DNA from: Tetrahymena thermophila SB210
Taxonomy: Eukaryota > Ciliophora > Oligohymenophorea > Hymenostomatida > Tetrahymenidae
Assembly: GCF_000189635.1 (NCBI RefSeq)
Contig: NW_002475923.1
Span: 310,001-374,000 of the forward strand
Reading direction: 5' to 3'
DNA length: 64,000 bases
Shown here piece by piece: positions 51,862 through 64,000 of this stretch. The notes beneath the pieces are model-generated. The model worked only from the letters and a program-made list of their open reading frames with translations. It was not told the origin of the DNA and did not search any database. The position numbers were made by a program, and so were the translations under genes. Each line of letters opens with the position of its first letter. Within the stretch, counting starts at the first letter, position 1.

Positions 51862-52870
51862 TTACTTTTAATTATATAAAATATAAACTTATTTAATCTT
51901 TTATATAAAATATTATGGTAACTGCTTATTTATTATTTGATGTTTCTTCTTAATTTAGTTAGAATTACAAACAAACCAAATATTTATTTATCTATATCTA
52001 TGCACCTCTATTTCTTGCTTACTGTGATTTTTATTCTTTTTTAGTATTTACAAACATTTCTCTTTATAATGCTTATTTTTATTTTGGTTCACTCTTTTAA
52101 TACTCTTTTAATGTTACAGTAATCCTTTAAAAAAAATAAATACTTGTTTAAAAAATATACATTTATTGTCTTATTAAATCAAAGTATTCTTTTTATATTT
52201 TAGTTTTTTAATTATTTATTTTTAATGTTTATAAATACTTAGACTAGTGGTGGGGACGAATAAATAATTGAATTTTTATTAGCGGAGATATTATTTTATT
52301 TGCTTATTTTTGTTAAAAAATAATGATTTTTGACTGGTCTTAATTGATTGGTGAGGATTTAGAGTATACATTAAGTTAAAATATATATTCAGAATAATAC
52401 TTTACTCTTTATTATATTTTTAATGTGTTGTTTTTTGTAAAAATTTGAAGGACATAGTAAAATATTTGAGGAGACTTTATAAATAAAAATTTTTTATTAA
52501 GTGATAATAAATTAATTCTGACATTCAATAAAATAATTAATTAAATATAAATTATATTTTTATTAGATTCAAAAGAAAAGAAAATATATATAAAACTAGA
52601 AATTTTAGATATTTTAGTGGTGATAATTATGAAGTTAATTCTTGGAATTATATTTAATTAAATTTAGCTTATTAAAAATCTTTTTTTTATAAATATAGTT
52701 CAAAAAATAGATTAAATGATTAAATTATATTTGAGAGAGGAAATCAATCAAAAAATATATCTTCTTTTTTAATAGAGAAAATATAATAAGTAAATTTATA
52801 AAAGCATTTGGGAAATATAAAAATAGTTTACAAAATTTTAAAATATTTTTTCTTAAAATTTAATCTTTAA
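51862..52870. other. intergenic region between convergent genes
   Basis: About 1 kb of AT-rich spacer holding the 3' ends of the PAP2 (+) and HEAT-repeat (-) genes. No feature recognised. Confidence 0.5.
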
Positions 52871-55800
52871 TCAATTCATAAAGTTATTTGGTTTAAATTA
52901 TTTAATGTTATTATATTACAAAGACTGAGATTTCTATTATTGTTATATGTTGTTGTAGTTAGGTTTTAGTTATTGGGCACCTAATTTAGCATCTTTCTAA
53001 TATTAATTAGTCACTGGTAATTAGTTGTTTTATTTATCAAATGAATAATTAAATGAATAGTTTGACTACTATTATTTAGATTTATTTACACCCTAGTTAG
53101 GATCAACAACTCCATAACTTTAAGAAAGATTGTTGTTTGCATTAATAATGTTAATGTTTCCACTGTTATTGATGTTATATACAGTCTCTCCAAAAGCTTG
53201 TAAAATTTATTCTAAAATAACTTTACAGTCTTCATCCATGTAGAATTATAAAGCGAATATATCTTTAATGTTACATAGCAATGCTGGTAATTAATTTTAT
53301 TTATCAGAGAATTCTTCAATAATCTACTCTGCAACAAAATTACTTTTAATAGCTAAAGCTGTAGACCTTTGTATTATATAATCAGTAAATTTTTTAATTA
53401 ATAATTATAAATAAAATTAATTTACTTTCTCACTCCTTCATTTACATCCTTAAGTCCAAATAAAAGAGCTCTAAAGTTTTAGACTCCAAGAGCTCCTAAT
53501 CCCTTTGCACATTCTTATCTAATTATTGGATTCTTATCCTTGGTTAAACCTTCTATGAACATCAATTCTGCTTAAGGACCAAAGCTTGATATACTCTATA
53601 GAGCCAACTTTATAAATAGTTAAATTAATAATTTATTTAGGTTATATTATAAATCTTTTTACCTATCTTATTTCAGGTGAGCTGTCTTGTAAAAAGAAAT
53701 AGAATAAAGGAAGAATATTTCTAGATTTAAGATAAGTAATGTTTGAATCTTATGCCCTATTTCTTAGTATTTCCAAAGTTTGCAAACATGCTTTTCTAAC
53801 TTCAATCATTTTATCACTTTTTTATTAATATAATTTTATTTTATTTTCATTGTCATTTATTTGTATTTTTACCTTGCATTTTTGAAAAGCTCTTCAATGA
53901 TAAAATCAATAGTGGGCTTTTATACATTTGCTAATTCGAAAGCTTGAATTATAGCAGTCTTAAGTTTAAAGTTACTTTAAGGTACATTCTTTAGGAGGTC
54001 AATTAAAATTTATTCTCCATATACACCAAGTCTAACCAATGTTTCACAGACAGTGACTTTGTTAATAGACCCGTCTCTTAAAATCTTTTTTTTTAATTTA
54101 TTTTAAAATTTAAACAAAATGAATTTAATTAAATTTATTGTTATAAAAAAAAATATTTCTATTAATTATTTATTTGCTCTTAAAATTTCTTCTTTTTATT
54201 TTTTTTATGCATTGTTATTCTATGAAATATAGATAGATGCGCTTTAAATGAAAGATATTATTTATTTGTATTATTATTATAAATTTTTTAGCTTCATATT
54301 AATTTCAAAATAAAATAAATTACTTTTGTTAAAGCTGGGAAAGCGATGTCAGCTATTTAACTACCTAGAGATCCTATAGAAACACAAGCAGCAGTTCTTA
54401 CTTTCCAGTAGTTATCTTTTAATAGCTGAATAAGGCGCTTAGCTACTTTAGGAGGATTAACCTCACCTAATCTTCCAAGACACCATGCAGCCATTGCTCT
54501 TACTTAGCTTTCTGGGTCTTTCAAAGATTCATAAAGAGGCTCTATTGCTTATTGAGCTTCAGGTAACCCTATTAAACCTAAAGTGCTTACAGCTGTTTCT
54601 CTAACCTATTATTTTATTCAAATATTAGAAATAAAGTCTTATTTTTTTATAGTTACCTATGCATTTTCATCATTGAGCATACCACACAAAGCCTTAATAA
54701 TATTTTGAGATATTTAAGGGTTTGCTTCTTCGTTATTTACTGAGGGGTCTATGAGTTTAACTAAGGTAAAATCATTCAAAAAAGCTGAATAATTATGACG
54801 CTGCTATTGGTAACCTTCTTAAGTAGCCTAAAATTTGTCATATTTCACAGCTAGTAGTCTTTATAGAGCAGCCATGAAATCCCTACTATTTATTTCTATA
54901 TAATCCTATTCAATATCGTAGTCTTCTTCAACAAAAGCCAATGGAGTTTAATTTCCATAATAAATACACATTGTGCCTGGGTTGATATTGTAATGTTGAG
55001 CGATATTGTAAGGAACGATACGAATACCTAATTTATTTTTTTCACTTTTGTTAACCCTCCAGCTTAAAACTGTGCTTATAGCCATTTTAATCTTTTGATT
55101 TGGAGTTTATTTAAGGATCTATTGATATAAAATTATTTATTTTATTAATAAATTAGTTTATATTATAAAATTTTACCTTAAGTAAAGTATGTTCACCAAG
55201 CTCTCCACAAGCTCTAATAGTAGAGACAATTAATTAGCGGTCAATAGTACCTTCGTTAAGGAGATTTACTAATAAAGGTAATGAGTCTAATTTAAATTAT
55301 AAAATATGTAAATTTATGTTTTGTAATTTCATTAAATGTTTACTTGCTTTCCAAATCATCGAATGCATACGATTAAGAGCACAAAGAGAAGATATTCTCT
55401 TTTTTTAATCTCCAGAGTTTATATCATTTTAGAGAGAAGGGATGATAACAGATAATTATATTTCTTCGGTTTGAGCGAATTTGTTCATGATGTAGATATG
55501 AATATCATTAATTTCTTTATTAGCAATATCTAATAAAGCAAAATATCCTGGGTAGTCAAAGTTAACTAAAGCAAGGAAGGCTTTATCTTGCAAAATTGGG
55601 AGAGCTTCATCAATTAAAATTGAAGCAAGTAATTTGATATTATTGAAAGAGATGCTATGAGGTCCAATTAAGGCTATTCATTAATAATAATATTTTAAAA
55701 ACTAATAAATTGAAATTCTTTTTTGTTTGAAAAATTATTTTTATCATTTAATCAAATATTATGCAAAATATGTTTGTATGATTAATAGACTATCTACTAT

Positions 55801-57277
55801 CTATCTTAAAAAAATTTTGATAAATATATATGGCTAACTAACTAAATATTTGTTCAATTTGGAAATACAAAACTAGTTTATATAATTTTATTCTTAAGTT
55901 TTGTTTGTTTGTTTGTAAAAAAAAAGGATTTGAAAATTGAAAGATTTTAATACCTATAATCTCAAGAGCACAATATACCATATAGAAATCTTTAGTTTCA
56001 TAATAATGACGAATATTCAAGTATATTTTAGTAAGAATTTAAGTGATAGCTTGTTCAGTAAGAGATTCCCTAAAATTATAAATTAGCTCAAAAAGGAAGA
56101 TTAAAGAACCTAGTCTATACTCAAGTTGTTGATCTAAGAAGAAGTTAATTAAGATATCTATTTTTTGTTCATATGAGGCATCTACAAAACCTTAATCGCC
56201 TGCAATTTGCTGTAAGAATTCCTTGTAGCATTAATCAAATAAACTCAAATCAATAGACTCTGGCATAATATTGTTATTAATGTTAATTTAACTATCTCCT
56301 TGGTTATTTTTTTCTCCCTCTTCCAAATTGTTAAATTACTAGTTTTAATTGTATTCTAAATTGCTACCATCTTCATTTCTACTTTGCTAGTAAGAATTGT
56401 TTGCTTTATCTATATTTTATTTTTAATTTGCTCCTAACCTAGATTCATTAGCTGATTCATTTATTTTCACCTTAGATAAATTATATGCCATAACATTTAG
56501 AGGGTCTTCTTTTTGAGAATCTGAATGATTGCTTCTTTAGTCTCTGTAGCGGTTTTAAGATGAATACTCTTCATCAAATACTCTCTACATGACTTCCTTT
56601 GATGACTTATTTGGCGAATTTATTTTTTAATCACGAGTGAAAGACTGTTACTACTACTAAAATGATTTGTTTTCTTCAATTGAACCAGATAAGCGATTTT
56701 ATTGCATCTGGGGTTATTACTGTTGTTGTTATTGCTGCTATTGCTAGGGGAACATAGATGGAGGCTAAAAGACCTAGGTGTTTGGAGGAATATGAGCAAA
56801 CTGTCTCTAAGGCTAGGCACTAGATTGGATATTTTAAGCTGAAGAGCTAGAGTTATTTTAAATTCCTTAAGATGAAGATTGCGAATATCTATTGAATCCA
56901 TTTTACTACTACTATTACTGCTACTACTATAACTATTATTGCTATTGTTACATTTGCTATAGATACTCTTTTTATTAGAGCTCATGAATATTCTAAACAT
57001 TGTTTTGCTACTCATATTGAATTTCATGATTTTAATCATGATCATCATGCTGATCTCCAAGCTATTCTTATTATTCCTCATGCTGATATTAATCGTGAAG
57101 ATGATGCTACTGGATATCCTCGTATTCGTGGATTTAATTTGCTTCTTCGTACTCTTCGCCTTCGTGCTAATAGTGTTCTTCATATTCATTTTGAGGTTGC
57201 TCCTCAGCATTATTTCCATTTCCTAGATGTGGCCCACCATACTAAGAATTAAACTGTGCCTGTTATTGCTAACTCAT
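52871..57277 (-). CDS. HEAT-repeat protein with Gln-rich N-terminus, 1,183 aa
   Basis: Nine exons on the minus strand: 55954-57277, 55344-55673, 55177-55286, 54657-55118, 54324-54605, 53873-54084, 53663-53816, 53426-53607 and 52871-53366; sum is in frame. Residues 1 to about 340 are low-complexity, rich in Gln, Asn, His, Glu and Ser. They include two near-pure Gln runs, encoded by mixed CAA, CAG, TAA and TAG. From about 350 to 1060 the protein is helical HEAT/armadillo repeats, for example VRETAVSTLGLIGLPEAQQA followed by VRAMAAWCLGRLGEV and VRTAACVSIGSLGS. The C-terminal ~110 residues are again Asn/Gln-rich. This is a scaffold or adaptor rather than an enzyme; its partners are unknown. It is not an importin by the features I can see. 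The ATG at 57275-57277 is the first in frame. Confidence 0.85.
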
Positions 57278-58120
57278 TTTTAAAATTTATTTTGTTTGTA
57301 TGGTTATTCTTCTTTGAATTATCTCTTTATTAAGAATATCTAACTTTTAAGATTTATTTAATTGCTTAGTCTTTTATATAGTGAAAATATCGTCGTATCT
57401 AATTCAATTTTTATAATTGTTTTTATTCACTTGATAATAAACTTGATTCAAAATAAATATACTTGAATAAAACTTCGTTTGTTTCTAATAATCAATCTTA
57501 TTTATTTATTTATCTTATTATTCATTCATTCATTTTATTATTTATTTATTTAATTAATTATTTTTCGTTTCGAAATAGCATGAAACAGACAAATAAAATA
57601 ACAAGCAAATTCTGTTTATAAAAGAAAGCAATATCATTCTAACTAAATATATATGAAAATGATTGAATAAATTTTATATTTTATATTTATTTTTTTCACT
57701 TTTTGAAAAAAATGCTAACAATATTACATAATAGTAATTGAATTTAATAGATTAAGTTCAATTATAAAAACTTTTTAAGTCTCTATAAACATAAATATAT
57801 TTATTTTAATATAAACATATTTATTTATTTTCTGTTTTCATAATATTATTTTACATTTACATTTTCTGAGAAAGGATTTACTTTGAATTATTATTTAAAT
57901 TTAAAAGTTAGTTGTTAAATTTTAGAAAATGAATCAAATTTTTATTTTTTATTTTTTATTTTTCTTCAATTAATTAATCAAAATCTTTCATCCTTTTTTT
58001 GTTTGAATATTTTAAATTTTTGCATACAAATTAATTTTTTAAAATGCAGGAATAAATGTTAATTTAATTTATTTGAATTTTGTATAAAAATATTTGTTAT
58101 AACCTATTTATAGCTTTAAA
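57278..58120. other. intergenic spacer
   Basis: Upstream of the HEAT-repeat gene and downstream of the P450 gene, both on the minus strand. AT-rich, with ATTT/ATTC short repeats near 57500-57555. No gene recognised. Confidence 0.5.
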
Positions 58121-60034
58121 TCAATTTTTTTATTTTAGTCTTTCAAAATTGCAATATATAGGAGAAGATGGCCCATGAACAAACTTTTAGAGTCTGTCCA
58201 TTTAATAATCAGGATTAGTGAGAGTAACTTCAAAATCTCTTAATATAACACTAAAAACAATTTTAATGGTAAGTAAACCTAAATGTTGTCCTATGCAATT
58301 TCTTCTTCCAGCTGAAAAGGGTAGATAAGCATAAGAATTGATTTAATTTTTTTCAAGCCATCTATCAGGATTGAATTCTTCTGGGTTTTTAAATATCTTT
58401 GAATTATAAAAATTTGTTAAAATTGCTAAATTAACCATGGAACCTTTTTTTATTTCTATGTCTTTAATCTTATGATCTTAAGTTGCCTTTATTTTTATAA
58501 AAGCTATTAAAAAACTAACAAATAGCATTAAGCTTTATTTTTACTATTCTATACATAAGGGTAGAGGTAGGTCCATAAAACCTAAATATTTCTTTTATGA
58601 AGCAATCCAAATAATTTAGTTATGAAATCTTTTCGTAAGTAATTGGTTGATCATGAGAGAAATGCTAATTTATTTCTTTTCTTAGCTTTTCTCCAATCTA
58701 AGGTTAATTAGAGAATATTTTGATAAGTATTTTTTAAGTAAAATTAATATGAAGATTTAATAAAAATGAGCAAAATGTGTCTGAATGATAAATTACATGA
58801 GGATATTTACAATAAAAATAAAAGCAGAACCCCACCGTGTGACCTTTATTTAAAAATTATAAATCCAATTAATTAGAGAATATTTTTAGCATTTTTTTTT
58901 TATTAAAACTTATAAATTCTGAACAATGAATAATTAATACACACCAGTAGTTTCCATTCCAGCTAAATAAAAGGTCAAGTACTCTTCTAAAAGTTCTTCT
59001 GGTAATATTTTGTTTGACTTAGTTAGCTCTTCCTTTTCCTGTTTACTCATATCTGAGGATTTTTTATCTAATATATAACCATTTTTGATGATCTGATCGA
59101 TGATTGAATTTTCTGTATCTACTTAAAAATCTTCTTAGCTTTAAGATTATTTTTATTGTTAACTTTATTTATTTATCCTTGAGTACAAAGCATCAATTAG
59201 AATTTGTTTAATATTTTTTATGTCTTCATTAACTACTCTGTCAAATCTACACCAACCTTTATCAAATGTGTAAGTTCCTGTTAGAATATATCTGATTGTT
59301 CTCATTTAATTGCAAGTAGCTGTATTTAAATGATATAGGTTTTGGGGAATGGTTTTCTCTTTGTAACGTTAATTATTCATATTTATACCAAAAAACTATT
59401 ATGTGATAATATCTCCACTGATGTGTTAAGATAAATCAATCATATCAATTCTTTAAACTGTTTTTTTAACTAATGGACATTTTTATATAACCCAATTTTA
59501 AGTTATCTACTCAATCTTTGGCACCACTTGCTTCAAATTGTCAAAATGAAAAAGCTTAGAAAAAATATTTCGTTTTCTATTATGGGAAATTTCGTCAAAT
59601 AAAAATCCATTTCCTAATACTCTACTAAACATTTTCACTATGAAAGGACTTTTTTAGTAGCAGTTTAGAGAGTAAAATTCTTTTATCATTTCAGGATCTA
59701 TCAAGTAGAGAGCAATGTTTCCTCCTATTTATTTATATAGTTTTACTTCTTATATGTTCTTTTTTTCCACACTTATTAATTTACCTATGTTTATAGCTAA
59801 GGATTTAGCATCAGGATGCTCAATTCCTACTTACTTAAAGAACCTAAGAGAGTCACCATACTTTTTAAAATCTTTCTGTAAAATACCCCATAAACCTGAT
59901 ATAGGATAGTATTTTATGATTGATACACCTTATATTCTATACCTTATCAAGTTTGCTACAGGGTAAATTACCATTTTAAAAAATGATAAACACAAAATGA
60001 GAAAAAAAAGTATTTTAATTGCCACAAATATCAT
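58121..60034 (-). CDS. cytochrome P450, 551 aa
   Basis: Four exons on the minus strand: 58945-60034, 58797-58843, 58545-58697 and 58121-58486. An N-terminal membrane anchor is visible ([18 protein letters not shown]), so the enzyme should sit on the ER membrane facing the cytosol. The I-helix oxygen-activation motif is YLAGMETTG. The K-helix ExxR is in IKEIFRF, the PERF region reads PEEFNPDRW, and the heme-binding loop is [10 protein letters not shown] with Cys494 as the iron ligand. Length is normal for a microsomal P450. A Gln/Ser-rich insert of about 20 residues lies before the I-helix. It should carry out NADPH-reductase-dependent monooxygenation; the substrate cannot be deduced. A neighbouring reductase gene is not present. 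Confidence 0.93.
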
Positions 60035-61653
60035 CTATTTTATTTATTTCTTTTCTAATTTAATTTAAGCTTTTATTTATTAGTAATTAATTATATTCTT
60101 TTCATTTTGAGAACTTCTTTTTCCAAATCTATATTTTGGGGGAATTTTTTATTTTATTTCAATACAATAATATCTCCAATTAAAAATTAGTTTTCAAAAA
60201 AATAATTCATCATTTTTTTAAAGAAGCAATATTATAAATAATTCACTTATAATAAGATATATTTCAGTGGAATCCAAATAATTTAAAAATTTTATATTTT
60301 ATTACAATTTTACAATTTATTTGGTTTTTATTTTCTTCAAAAAACAAGAAATTTTAATGATTTAATTAAATTTTTATTATTAAAAGGTATTACTTCATAT
60401 TTTATTTAAAGATATCTCTTAAAGTTAATTAATCTTTTATTATTTCTATTAGAATTTTTTAATGTTTTAGATAAAATTAATTATTTATTTTTAAATAGTT
60501 TAAAAAGAAGGATTGAAATTTTTAAAAATTTTAAAAGTATTTTCATTTTAGTTTAGTATTTTATAAATGATTGTAATAAAATTTATTTATTTAACTTTAC
60601 ATTAATATTTAATTAATTAGAGACTATTTAATTCAGATAAAAAATATCTAGATTTTTATATTTACATATTTGAAAATTATTTGTGGAATAGTTTAAATAA
60701 ACCTTTTTTAATTGTTAAAAATAAAAATTTATGCTTGAGATTTATTTCTTAATTAAACTTAATTTTAGATAAGTAATTCTAGATATATAAACTGAATAAA
60801 AATTAATAACAAATCACCCAAATGCTAGCATAAAATTCTTATTTATTAACCAATTTGATCATTCATATTGTTCAATAAATTTATAAATTTTTATCATAAA
60901 TAATTGGAATATCTTTAAATCTATTATATTAGATAATTATTTTTCAGATAAATTTAATAAATAAAAAAATGTAATATTTATTTTATTTTTTTAATAATTT
61001 ATTATTTTAAATATATTTTTAATTTTTGAAGAAGCAGAATTTTATATGTGCTAAGTATTATACTTATTTTTTTAAAATTATTTATGATGTTATATAAATC
61101 ATGTACTGACTGGACATTATAATTTTAGTCTTTCGAAAAATATAAAAAAATCTAAAATAGCTGTAATAAAATGTGCTAAATCTAAAATAAGTCTTTTATT
61201 TAAATAATTAAATAATACATCAAAATTAACTATCATAAAATCTAAAATAAACTTTTCATATAATATTGAAAGAAACAATAAATTGATTGATTGCGTTTTG
61301 ATGAATCAAATTTTATTTAATCAAAATGTATATGAAAATAAGCAGAAAGATAGACATATTTGTTAAATAATTCTTATTTAATATGAAAGTAATGTCATAT
61401 CTATAAGAAAAATATTCTTAATTTTTCATAGAATTATATTTGGTTTTGGAAGATAAGAAAGAATGTGTGTGAGTGAGTGATTGATTGAAGGAGGTTAAAA
61501 AGATAAATAAAAAGAAAAAAAGAGATAAATTTTTATATATTATTTCAACGTGATTATTTAATTTATTCTTTAAATCTTTAAAATAAATATCATACATTGA
61601 AAAAATAAAAAGCACTTTAAAAATTTAGAAAGATAATCATTATTAGTTTAAGC
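60035..61653. other. divergent promoter region, 1.6 kb
   Basis: Between the starts of the P450 (-) and transportin (+) genes. Very AT-rich; near 61150-61250 a short motif TAAAATCTAAAATAA-like recurs several times. A GTGTGTGTGAGTGAGTGA-like purine/GT tract lies near 61463-61490. No coding frame seen. Confidence 0.5.
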
Positions 61654-64000
61654 ATGTTTTAGCCTGATATTGCAACACTTCAATAAGTTGCTTAGCTCTT
61701 ATAGCAAGGCAAGTTAGCTGACAATCAATAGCAAAAAGAAGTATATCAAAAAATAGAGGAATATTCTAAGTCCCCTGAATTTTATAATTACTTATCCTAC
61801 ATTTTGGCTGCATAAAACAACCAAATTTAGCTTGAGATTCGTCATATGGCTGGTAAATACTCACTCACTTTTAGTCTTTTATAATAAATAACTTATACTA
61901 AAATAATTTCTTTTTGCCCCCCAATTAAGCTATTTCTCATATCACATAAGAAAACATTTACCTAAATTGTTTATTTTATGATTTTAAAAAAATGGGTTTT
62001 AGTTATAATTTATTTTTTTATTTATTATTTTTTAAGCATGTCTAAAATTGATTCATATTTTATGCAAAAATATTTTGAATTTCAAAGCAAGGCTTAAATT
62101 TATTCTAATTTTAAAATATTTTGTTAGGTGTTACATTAAAGTCGTTAGTAGAGAGAAATTTTGAGCATATTCCTGAACAAAATATCTAGTTCATTAAGCA
62201 AAACTTGTTCTAGTCATTTAACGATTAATAAAAAGCCATTAGAAGCGCTATAGGTACTTTGATGACCACTATAATTTACAAGGGAGGATTTTAAAAATGG
62301 CCAGAATTGATTGAGTTTATGATCTAAAACTTAGAGTCCACAGACCAAGGTGCTATTATTAACAGTATAGATTGCATTTCTAAAATCGTAGAAGATTTAA
62401 GAGTAAACTCTGAAAATTATGCATTTTTAGATTCTTCAAAGGGAGGATCTTAGCTCAACGTTTTGATTCCTAAACTTTTTTCCTTCTGTGATCCAAAATA
62501 TGGTACAGAAATACAATCAAACGCTATCCACACATTGAACTTATGCGTTTAACCAATGCCTGCTGCTTTGGCAGAAAATTTAGATCAATATTTATAGATC
62601 CTCCTAAGCAACGTATAAAACAGTGAAAAGAGTATCAGACAAAGAGCTTTCCAAGGAATTACAGCATTAACTGAAATAAGAAGAGACGCAATAATGAAAA
62701 GAATAAATCAAGTCATTCAATCAATCATTATTGGTAGTTAAGATGCTGAATATGATGTTGCTAAAAGTGCCTGCAACTTCTGGTTTGAATATCTTGGTAT
62801 GGAATAAAGTCCAGAAGACATATAACAAAGTATGAAATGTGTTTAACCATACTTAAAAGAGTATATAATTGTTTTTTTTAAATTCAACTTTTAGTTAAAA
62901 CTAAGAATTTTCTTTAATTTAAAAGTTTGCTTCCTGCTTTATTGAAGGGTCTTTAATACACTGACGATGATTTAATGAATATTTTGCCTAGCACATAAAA
63001 CATAAATAATAGACCTGAAATTTCAGAAGTAGGTGACATTGATGATTGTGATTTTGATGAAAATGAGAATTAATATGATTTTGAAGGAAATGATAATGAG
63101 AGAGAAACAAACGATTATGGTGAGTACACATTGAGAAAAGTTTGTGGAAGAATTATATAAAAATTTTCATAGCAATTTAGAGATGACGTTTTCCAAATTT
63201 TATAACCTTTAATTGAGCAATGCTTCTAGAGCAACGATTGGAAAATAAAGTAATTTCCTTTATAAGTCTTTGATATAAATTGTGTTATAAAAATCTTTTT
63301 TATTTTAAATTAATCAGAGAAGTTGGCATAATTTGTTTAGGCGATATTTCTGAAGGAAGCATTAATTCTGTTTAGGTACATTTAGGAAATATAATTCCTT
63401 CATTGATATAGTTGTTCAATGTTCCTGGATAAAATTATCTCCTTCAAACCTCAATTATGTGGACCATTTGTTAGTATAGAAGCTGGTTGATTGACAACTA
63501 CAATTAATATTTCGATGTAATCAAAAGCTATTTGTAATGCATGGCTTTCGGAATCACTCACTAAATGCAACACTTGTAAGAGTGTTCTTGCCAGTGCTTA
63601 AAGGATTTTGTAGATAATGGATCTATGATTCTTAGACCATACTTGCACGATTTCATTAAAGTATTTAATTTGAAGAGAATCGGATAATTATTTTTTTTTG
63701 TTAACTGTAATAGGTTGTTACTGAAGCAATTAAAGTTTATTAAAACAGCAATTTAAATATGCTTTTAGATGCTGTGTGCACTATTGTTAGTACCATGTAA
63801 GAAGAAGTGAATACTCCAGAAGTCCTCCAAACACTACTTCCACCTATCCTTGAAAAATGGGGATAACTCAAATCAACTGATATTGCTATAAAAGGATTTG
63901 CAGGTAAATTAGATTGAAATAACAAACAAGCATTTTAAGTTAAAATAAAATTATTAGAATGCTTCTCTCTTCTTGCTCAAGAATTAGAATCCAATTTCTT
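61654..64000 (+). CDS. TNPO1: transportin-1 / karyopherin-beta2-like importin, 5' part (truncated by window end)
   Basis: Six exons are visible: 61654-61852, 62128-62860, 62926-63249, 63318-63660, 63714-63903 and 63958 to beyond 64000. About 610 residues are present, all N-terminal. HEAT-repeat blocks align in order with transportin-1: SPEFYNYLSYIL (human YPDFNNYLIFVL), GTLMTTIIYKGGFQKWPELI (human [20 protein letters not shown]), and QPYLKDLLPALLKGLQY. Then comes an acidic loop (about 330-365) in the H8-loop position, followed by SNDWKIKEVGIICLGDISEG and TLLPPILEKWGQLK (human LMPPLIQKWNMLK). Transportin imports PY-NLS cargo such as RNA-binding proteins through nuclear pores under Ran control. 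The C-terminal cargo-binding repeats lie outside the window. Confidence 0.93.

Noticed and set aside
56620-57219. 199-residue standard-code frame on the minus strand and an 80-residue frame on the plus strand in the same region
   Set aside because: Both are shadows of the Gln-rich first exon of the HEAT-repeat gene, which reads in another frame with TAA/TAG as Gln. Their Met/Ser/Asn- or Ile/Leu/Phe-rich composition is what repetitive CAG/TAG DNA gives out of frame.
61418-61615. 65-residue minus-strand frame upstream of the transportin gene
   Set aside because: Phe/Leu-rich translation of AT-rich spacer with no motif, no Gln from TAA/TAG and no splice context.

Overview
The window is ciliate macronuclear DNA, most likely Tetrahymena (probably T. 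thermophila or a close relative). The DNA is very AT-rich. Every sizeable gene reads through in-frame TAA and TAG as glutamine and stops only at TGA. Introns are short, AT-rich and begin mostly with GTA and end with AG. Long nearly pure A/T spacers separate the genes. Annotation with the standard code would shred all of these genes, so all models here use the ciliate nuclear code (TAA/TAG = Gln). Exon joins were chosen by reading frame, splice signals and family similarity; nothing was computed or searched.

Layout: 1.6-3.4 kb, a coiled-coil protein (+). 3.9-5.6 kb, a two-domain CHR/chromate-type transporter (+). 6.6-7.9 kb, the mitochondrial complex I subunit NDUFS4 (-). 8.9-15.5 kb, a Mot1/BTAF1 Swi2/Snf2 ATPase (+). 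17.1-23.6 kb, a 15-exon Iml1/DEPDC5 protein of the GATOR1 complex (+). 24.7-28.6 kb, a PH-domain protein kinase (+). 29.9-31.3 kb, a UBP-type zinc finger fused to a SIR2 deacetylase (-). 31.8-46.5 kb, a direct tandem duplication of about 7.2 kb. Each unit carries a tRNA-Phe gene, a 1,609-residue lectin/cysteine-rich membrane protein gene and a decayed tRNA-Phe. 46.5-47.3 kb, a cluster of four more tRNA-Phe genes, two on each strand, with an inverted repeat. 49.7-51.9 kb, an intronless PAP2/glucose-6-phosphatase-like membrane phosphatase (+). 52.9-57.3 kb, a HEAT-repeat protein with a Gln-rich N-terminus (-). 58.1-60.0 kb, a cytochrome P450 (-). 61.7-64.0 kb, the 5' part of transportin/karyopherin-beta2 (+), running off the window.

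There are no operons; each gene appears to be its own transcription unit. The housekeeping genes cover respiration (NDUFS4), TBP dynamics (Mot1), amino-acid sensing to TORC1 (Iml1) and nuclear import (transportin). The accessory core is the 31.8-47.3 kb block. There, two near-identical surface-protein genes with exactly matching exon lengths sit among six identical tRNA-Phe genes, two tRNA relics, a nested 404 bp duplication and an inverted repeat. This is the most dynamic part of the window and the best place for a second look.
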